Below are positions 5,394 through 7,934 of a DNA stretch of 7,934 nucleotides, in pieces. The stretch covers positions 1 through 7,934 of the forward strand of contig VBFW01000041.1 of the NCBI GenBank assembly GCA_005880525.1. Direction: 5' to 3'. A program made the translations under genes and the position numbers. How positions within the stretch are numbered: the first letter of the stretch is position 1; every line of letters starts with the position of its first letter. Below the pieces are notes generated by a model. It was given only the letters and a program-made list of their open reading frames with translations, did not search any database and was not told the origin of the DNA. Source of the stretch: Chloroflexota bacterium. GTDB taxonomy: Bacteria > Chloroflexota > Dormibacteria > Dormibacterales > Dormibacteraceae.

Positions 5394-5402
5394 CGACTAC
5401 TG

Positions 5403-5657
5403 ATGTTGGCTGCAATCGGCAACCTGTTCTCATGGACGGTCACCGCGTTCTTCGGCGTGATCTTTCTGCTGCTCGTCTTCGAAACCTGGGCGCTGTTCAC
5501 CGGCCACACGCCGATCTCCGACTACATCCGGCCGGCTGTGCACTCCTATCCCGGCACTGCCTTCGTCATCGCGGTCGTGATCGGGATCCTGCTCGGACAT
5601 TTCCTGTGGGGTCCGGCCACAGGCAGGACCTCGCCCTCTGGGAGCCAGCCTCAGTGA
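5403..5657 (+). CDS. Small two-helix membrane protein A
   Basis: An 84-residue protein with two predicted membrane helices, about residues 10-32 (WTVTAFFGVIFLLLVFETWA) and 53-69 (AFVIAVVIGILLGHFLW). They are joined by a short polar loop, TGHTPISDYIRPAVHSYPG, and followed by a short hydrophilic tail (GPATGRTSPSGSQPQ). I do not recognise a named family. The pattern R-x2-V-x-S-x-P before a final helix ending in GH.LW resembles small membrane proteins seen in actinobacterial phages and chromosomes; a holin-like or scaffold role is only a guess. The next gene is a clear paralogue, aligning without gaps at an offset of one residue. The stop overlaps that gene's GTG start. Confidence 0.75.
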   Translation: MLAAIGNLFSWTVTAFFGVIFLLLVFETWALFTGHTPISDYIRPAVHSYPGTAFVIAVVIGILLGHFLWGPATGRTSPSGSQPQ

Positions 5658-5869
5658 GCACCCTCAACGCGCCGGCAATCCTGTCCCTGATCGCCACGGT
5701 TGGCGCGTTCATCGCGTTCCTGCTGATGCTCCAGGAGGCGCTTGCGCTGCGCACCGGCACCGACCCGGTGAACAACGGCCTGCGCTCGGTCGTGCGTAGT
5801 TTTCCGCGATCGGTCTACGCGCTGGCGGTTGTGATCGGGATGCTGCTCGGCCACCTGCTTTGGCCGTGA
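5654..5869 (+). CDS. Small two-helix membrane protein B, paralogue of A
   Basis: A 71-residue protein starting at GTG 5654, overlapping the previous stop as GTGA. Two membrane helices are at about 8-32 and 54-70. It shares with protein A the aligned positions E28, L32, T34-G35, P38, R44, V47, S49, P51 and nearly all of the last helix (AVVIG.LLGH.LW). It lacks the hydrophilic tail of A. The tandem arrangement with coupled translation suggests that the two are made in equal amounts and may form a heteromeric membrane complex. It ends 4 bases before the convergent recombinase gene, with no terminator between them. Confidence 0.75.
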   Translation: MSTLNAPAILSLIATVGAFIAFLLMLQEALALRTGTDPVNNGLRSVVRSFPRSVYALAVVIGMLLGHLLWP

Positions 5870-5873
5870 GCGG

Positions 5874-6806
5874 TCAGGTCGTGGCTTTCTTCTTCTCGTC
5901 CAGGAACTGCTGATAAAGGCGATACGCCTCCTGCTTGCGGCTGTCGACGATCTTCGTATAGCCCTGCAGGGTGTTGAGGTTGGCGTGGCCGAGAACCTCC
6001 TGGACGAGGCGGACGTCGCCGCCGGTCACTTCGAGGAGCGTGGTCGCGGCCGTGTGTCGCGCCACATGCGGCGACTTGAACGACCATGCGCCGAGCTGCC
6101 GGCGCAGCCGCCTGACGATGAATCGAGCGCCGGCCGACGTCAGTCGCCGGTTGCGGTCGTCCGCAATCGACCTGTCGTAGTTGATGAACATCGCCATCGA
6201 CGCGTCTTCACGCATCCCGAGGTAGTCCTCCAGCGCGGCGCGCGCGTCGGTGGTGAGGTACACGGCCCGCTGCTTGGACCCTTTGCCCGTGACGATGAGC
6301 CGGTTGCCCGTTCGCGGGAAGTCCGTGCGGTCGAGGGCCAGCGCTTCGGAGATGCGGCAGCCGGTGCTGATCAGGAACTGGACGAGCGCCTTGTCGCGCT
6401 TTTCGAGTGGCGTCCCGGATGGCAGCGCGGCGAGCAAGCGCGCCAGCTCGTCCGGATCGATCGGCTTGGGCAGGCGCTGTTCGAGCTTTGGCAGTGTGAT
6501 GCCGTTCGAAAGGTCCCGATCGATGAAGCCTTCGCGGGCGACCCAGCGCAGCCAGGACCGGACGGCCACCAGCGCGCGGGCGCGTGATGCCGGGCTCTTG
6601 AGGCGGGTCGCCAGGCGGCGCTGGTAAGCGCGCAGGTCCTCGTGGCGCAGGTCCGCCAGCTGGAGGGTGTGGCCGCTCTCGTGCAGGAAGACGATGATCT
6701 TTTTCAGCTCGGCGTCGTAGGCGCGGACCGTGTTGGGACTGCGGTTCGCCTCGAGCTGAAGCCAGCCGATGTACTCGTGCGCCGCGGCCTGCAGATCGAT
6801 GGACAT
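5874..6806 (-). CDS. Tyrosine recombinase / integrase (XerC/D-like)
   Basis: A 310-residue site-specific recombinase. An N-terminal SAM-like core-binding domain (about 5-92, with RSPNTVRAYDAELKK) precedes a catalytic domain holding the full active set: R151 in STGCRISEAL, K175 in VTGKGSKQR, H247 and R250 in HVARHTAATTL, H274 in VLGHANLNT, and nucleophile Y283 in LQGYTKI. Such enzymes cut and rejoin DNA through a covalent 3'-phosphotyrosine. Length and architecture fit Xer proteins that resolve chromosome dimers as well as small integrases; no tRNA, att repeats or phage genes are present to favour integration. ATG 6806 is chosen because the conserved core begins soon after. An upstream ATG at 6836 would add ten residues. 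No ribosome site is evident. Confidence 0.88.
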   Translation of the reverse strand: MSIDLQAAAHEYIGWLQLEANRSPNTVRAYDAELKKIIVFLHESGHTLQLADLRHEDLRAYQRRLATRLKSPASRARALVAVRSWLRWVAREGFIDRDLSNGITLPKLEQRLPKPIDPDELARLLAALPSGTPLEKRDKALVQFLISTGCRISEALALDRTDFPRTGNRLIVTGKGSKQRAVYLTTDARAALEDYLGMREDASMAMFINYDRSIADDRNRRLTSAGARFIVRRLRRQLGAWSFKSPHVARHTAATTLLEVTGGDVRLVQEVLGHANLNTLQGYTKIVDSRKQEAYRLYQQFLDEKKKATT

Positions 6807-6836
6807 GACGAGGCCGGTTGCATGTTGACACACCAT

Positions 6837-6855
6837 GCCGCGGGTTACTCGCGGC
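6837..6855. repeat. Inverted repeat upstream of the recombinase
   Basis: GCCGCG (6837-6842) and CGCGGC (6850-6855) pair around a 7-base loop, directly before the alternative ATG 6836. It could form a hairpin in the recombinase leader RNA. Such short GC stems also arise by chance at this base composition. Confidence 0.3.
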
Positions 6856-6861
6856 TCTCCG

Positions 6862-6877
6862 AACGAACTTTCTCGTT
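6862..6877. promoter_or_regulatory. Inverted repeat in the recombinase-lipoprotein gap
   Basis: AACGA (6862-6866) and TCGTT (6873-6877) flank a 6-base centre, making a 16-base dyad in the divergent intergenic region. It is a possible protein binding site for either gene. No regulator is encoded adjacent to it. Confidence 0.25.
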
Positions 6878-6906
6878 ATGGGAGTCGAGCCGAGGGTTTG
6901 TGCCTC

Positions 6907-6912
6907 TAACCT
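6907..6912 (+). promoter_or_regulatory. -10-like box for a leaderless lipoprotein transcript
   Basis: TAACCT ends exactly 7 bases before ATG 6920 and no Shine-Dalgarno is present. This is the expected geometry of leaderless transcription. Confidence 0.45.
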
Positions 6913-6919
6913 TTTAGCG

Positions 6920-7555
6920 ATGCGTCAATGGATCGCGCTCGCCGCGCTTGTCGTGCTCACCGCCTGCAATCAGTCGAGCGCGGCGGTGACGGGCGTCGCC
7001 GACATTGCCGTGAAGTCAGGCGACGTGCCCAAGGGCCTCCAGAAATGCTCGGCCTCTGGCGACATCGACTCGTTCCTCAACGCTGTCAAGTCGAAGGACC
7101 CGAGCACTTACACGTCGACCAAGTCCGAATGGGACAAGGCCAAGTCCCACGGCGCAACCTCGGCGGAGGTCGTCTTCTACACCGACAGCAAGGCCCACTG
7201 CGACTCGATCACCAACTCGCAGAACGAAGACCTGGCGTCCGCGACCAACCCGATCATCATCAACTTCGTCATCAAGTTCAAGGACCAGACCAGCGCCGAA
7301 CAGGGCTACACCACAGAGTCGATCTTCGGCTTCAGCGAATCGACGATCAGCTCCAGCGCCGCTGCCGGCGTGACCAAGGGAACTGCAACGGGCCTGACCA
7401 AGAACTCGATCACCTTGCTGATCGCGATCGGCAATCAGTCCTTCTTCGTCGCGGTGTGGCAGAACAAGACGTTTATGGTGATCCTCGCGGTCATCAACGT
7501 CGACACCACGCAGTCCAAGAAGATCGCGAGCAACGAGAACAGCCGGGTCAAGTAG
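6920..7555 (+). CDS. Lipoprotein of unknown function
   Basis: A 211-residue protein with a classical lipoprotein signal: MR, a hydrophobic stretch (WIALAALVVL) and the lipobox LTAC with Cys16 as the lipid-bearing residue. The mature part begins NQSSAAVTGVADIAVKSGDV and is rich in Ser, Thr, Lys and Asp. It contains two further cysteines (in QKCSAS and AHCDS) and alternating hydrophobic segments (PIIINFVIKF, SITLLIAIG, QSFFVAVWQN, TFMVILAVINV) that suggest a beta-sandwich or alpha-beta domain. I do not recognise it; it would be anchored outside the cytoplasmic membrane. The frame is open to 6818, but ATG 6920 puts the signal at the N-terminus and fits the -10 box. It ends 8 bases from the convergent next gene. 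Confidence 0.8.
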   Translation: MRQWIALAALVVLTACNQSSAAVTGVADIAVKSGDVPKGLQKCSASGDIDSFLNAVKSKDPSTYTSTKSEWDKAKSHGATSAEVVFYTDSKAHCDSITNSQNEDLASATNPIIINFVIKFKDQTSAEQGYTTESIFGFSESTISSSAAAGVTKGTATGLTKNSITLLIAIGNQSFFVAVWQNKTFMVILAVINVDTTQSKKIASNENSRVK

Positions 7556-7563
7556 CCGCCGCG

Positions 7564-7914
7564 TCAGACGCCGGCCTGTTTTCTCCGGACCGCGATCAGC
7601 TTCTTGACCAGGGTCTTGGGCAGCGGCTTGTCGATCGCAAAATGCAACGAGCCCGGCGTCCACGCGTAGGGCTCGAGCTCCGCGGGCAGCTGCGTGAAGA
7701 CCGAGCCGCTGTGCGGCATGTAGGCGACGTGGCTCTTGAATGCCGCGAAGCCGCAGATCATCTTGCCTTTGAGTCGGAATCCAGGCATGCCATACGAGAT
7801 GACCTCCTCCGCCTGAGGGACGATCTCGTGGATCGTCTGGCGCAGGGCCTGGAGCGTGCTGCGGTGCGGCTCGCCGACGCTCGCCAGATAAGCGTCGATC
7901 TCGTGATGCGACAT
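7564..7914 (-). CDS. DUF1801 / YdhG-like protein (frataxin-like fold)
   Basis: A complete 116-residue protein. It shows the DUF1801 pattern: IDAYLASVGEPHRSTLQALR at the start, then VPQAEEVISYGMPGFRLKGK, a beta-rich core (MICGFAAFKSHVAYMPHSG), LHFAIDKPLP and the C-terminal basic helix LVKKLIAVRRKQAG. Family members adopt a fold related to frataxin and some are described as iron chaperones, but most have no proven role. The SufR-like regulator elsewhere in the window is 3.6 kb away and should not be taken as functional linkage. The ATG at 7914 lies 7 bases downstream of TAAGGT (7927-7922) with no ribosome site, so it is probably leaderless. Confidence 0.83.
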   Translation of the reverse strand: MSHHEIDAYLASVGEPHRSTLQALRQTIHEIVPQAEEVISYGMPGFRLKGKMICGFAAFKSHVAYMPHSGSVFTQLPAELEPYAWTPGSLHFAIDKPLPKTLVKKLIAVRRKQAGV

Positions 7915-7921
7915 CGCTCGG

Positions 7922-7927
7922 ACCTTA
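7922..7927 (-). promoter_or_regulatory. -10-like box for the DUF1801 gene
   Basis: On the minus strand TAAGGT is exactly 7 bases before ATG 7914. The -35 region, if any, lies beyond the window edge. Confidence 0.35.
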
Positions 7928-7934
7928 TCCGGTG

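Noticed and set aside
4403..5869. Reading the membrane proteins and recombinase as a prophage remnant
   Set aside because: There are no capsid, tail, lysis-enzyme or replication genes, no tRNA and no att repeats. Resemblance of the small membrane proteins to phage proteins is too weak.
5985..6587. A 200-codon plus-strand frame opposite the recombinase
   Set aside because: It is antisense to the catalytic domain and shows no family signature.
1..7934. CRISPR arrays, tRNA/rRNA genes, riboswitches, insertion sequences
   Set aside because: No regularly spaced repeats, tRNA cloverleaf, rRNA stretches, transposase or terminal inverted repeats were seen by eye on either strand.

Overview
The window is about 8 kb of densely coded, GC-rich bacterial chromosome with strongly G/C-ending codons, frequent GTG starts, 4-base start/stop overlaps and several apparently leaderless genes. 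There are no rRNA, tRNA, CRISPR or IS features. The style (short WDG repeats before a single membrane helix, leaderless -10 boxes, a ligase-associated exonuclease) fits a Terrabacteria lineage such as Dormibacterota, Chloroflexota or Actinomycetota. That placement is inference; no marker gene settles it.

Left part (1-3155): the 5' end of an ATP-dependent DNA ligase runs off the left edge on the minus strand. About 1.2 kb away, on the same strand, is an MBL-fold exonuclease of the DNA-ligase-associated family, coupled by a GTGA overlap to the NAD(P)H-hydrate epimerase gene nnrE. Between exonuclease and ligase lies a plus-strand run of three tightly packed genes: a small Cys/His-containing protein, a small zinc-ribbon protein, and a DHFR/RibD-C-family reductase whose best start is a CTG overlapping the previous stop. 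A GC-rich hairpin separates the convergent reductase and exonuclease genes.

Middle (3156-4362): a SufR-type winged-helix regulator with the Fe-S cysteine pattern (CX12C plus a downstream Cys) is divergent from a 102-residue protein I do not recognise. The 75-base gap holds overlapping divergent promoters and two small inverted repeats sitting on the -35 and -10 elements, so joint regulation is likely. The small gene ends in a textbook intrinsic terminator. The end of the regulator gene reads through a perfect 12-bp hairpin.

Right part (4427-7934): a membrane-anchored protein with twin N-terminal WDG repeats and a secreted domain is followed by two small two-helix membrane proteins that are paralogues of each other and overlap by GTGA. 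Converging on them is a complete tyrosine recombinase. Divergent from the recombinase is a lipoprotein of unknown function, which converges on a DUF1801-type small protein. Three genes here show the same geometry, a -10-like hexamer exactly 7 bases before the start codon, which points to leaderless transcripts.

The two themes most worth following are the DNA-repair pair (ligase and exonuclease) with its nested opposite-strand cassette, and the SufR-like regulator paired with an unknown small protein.
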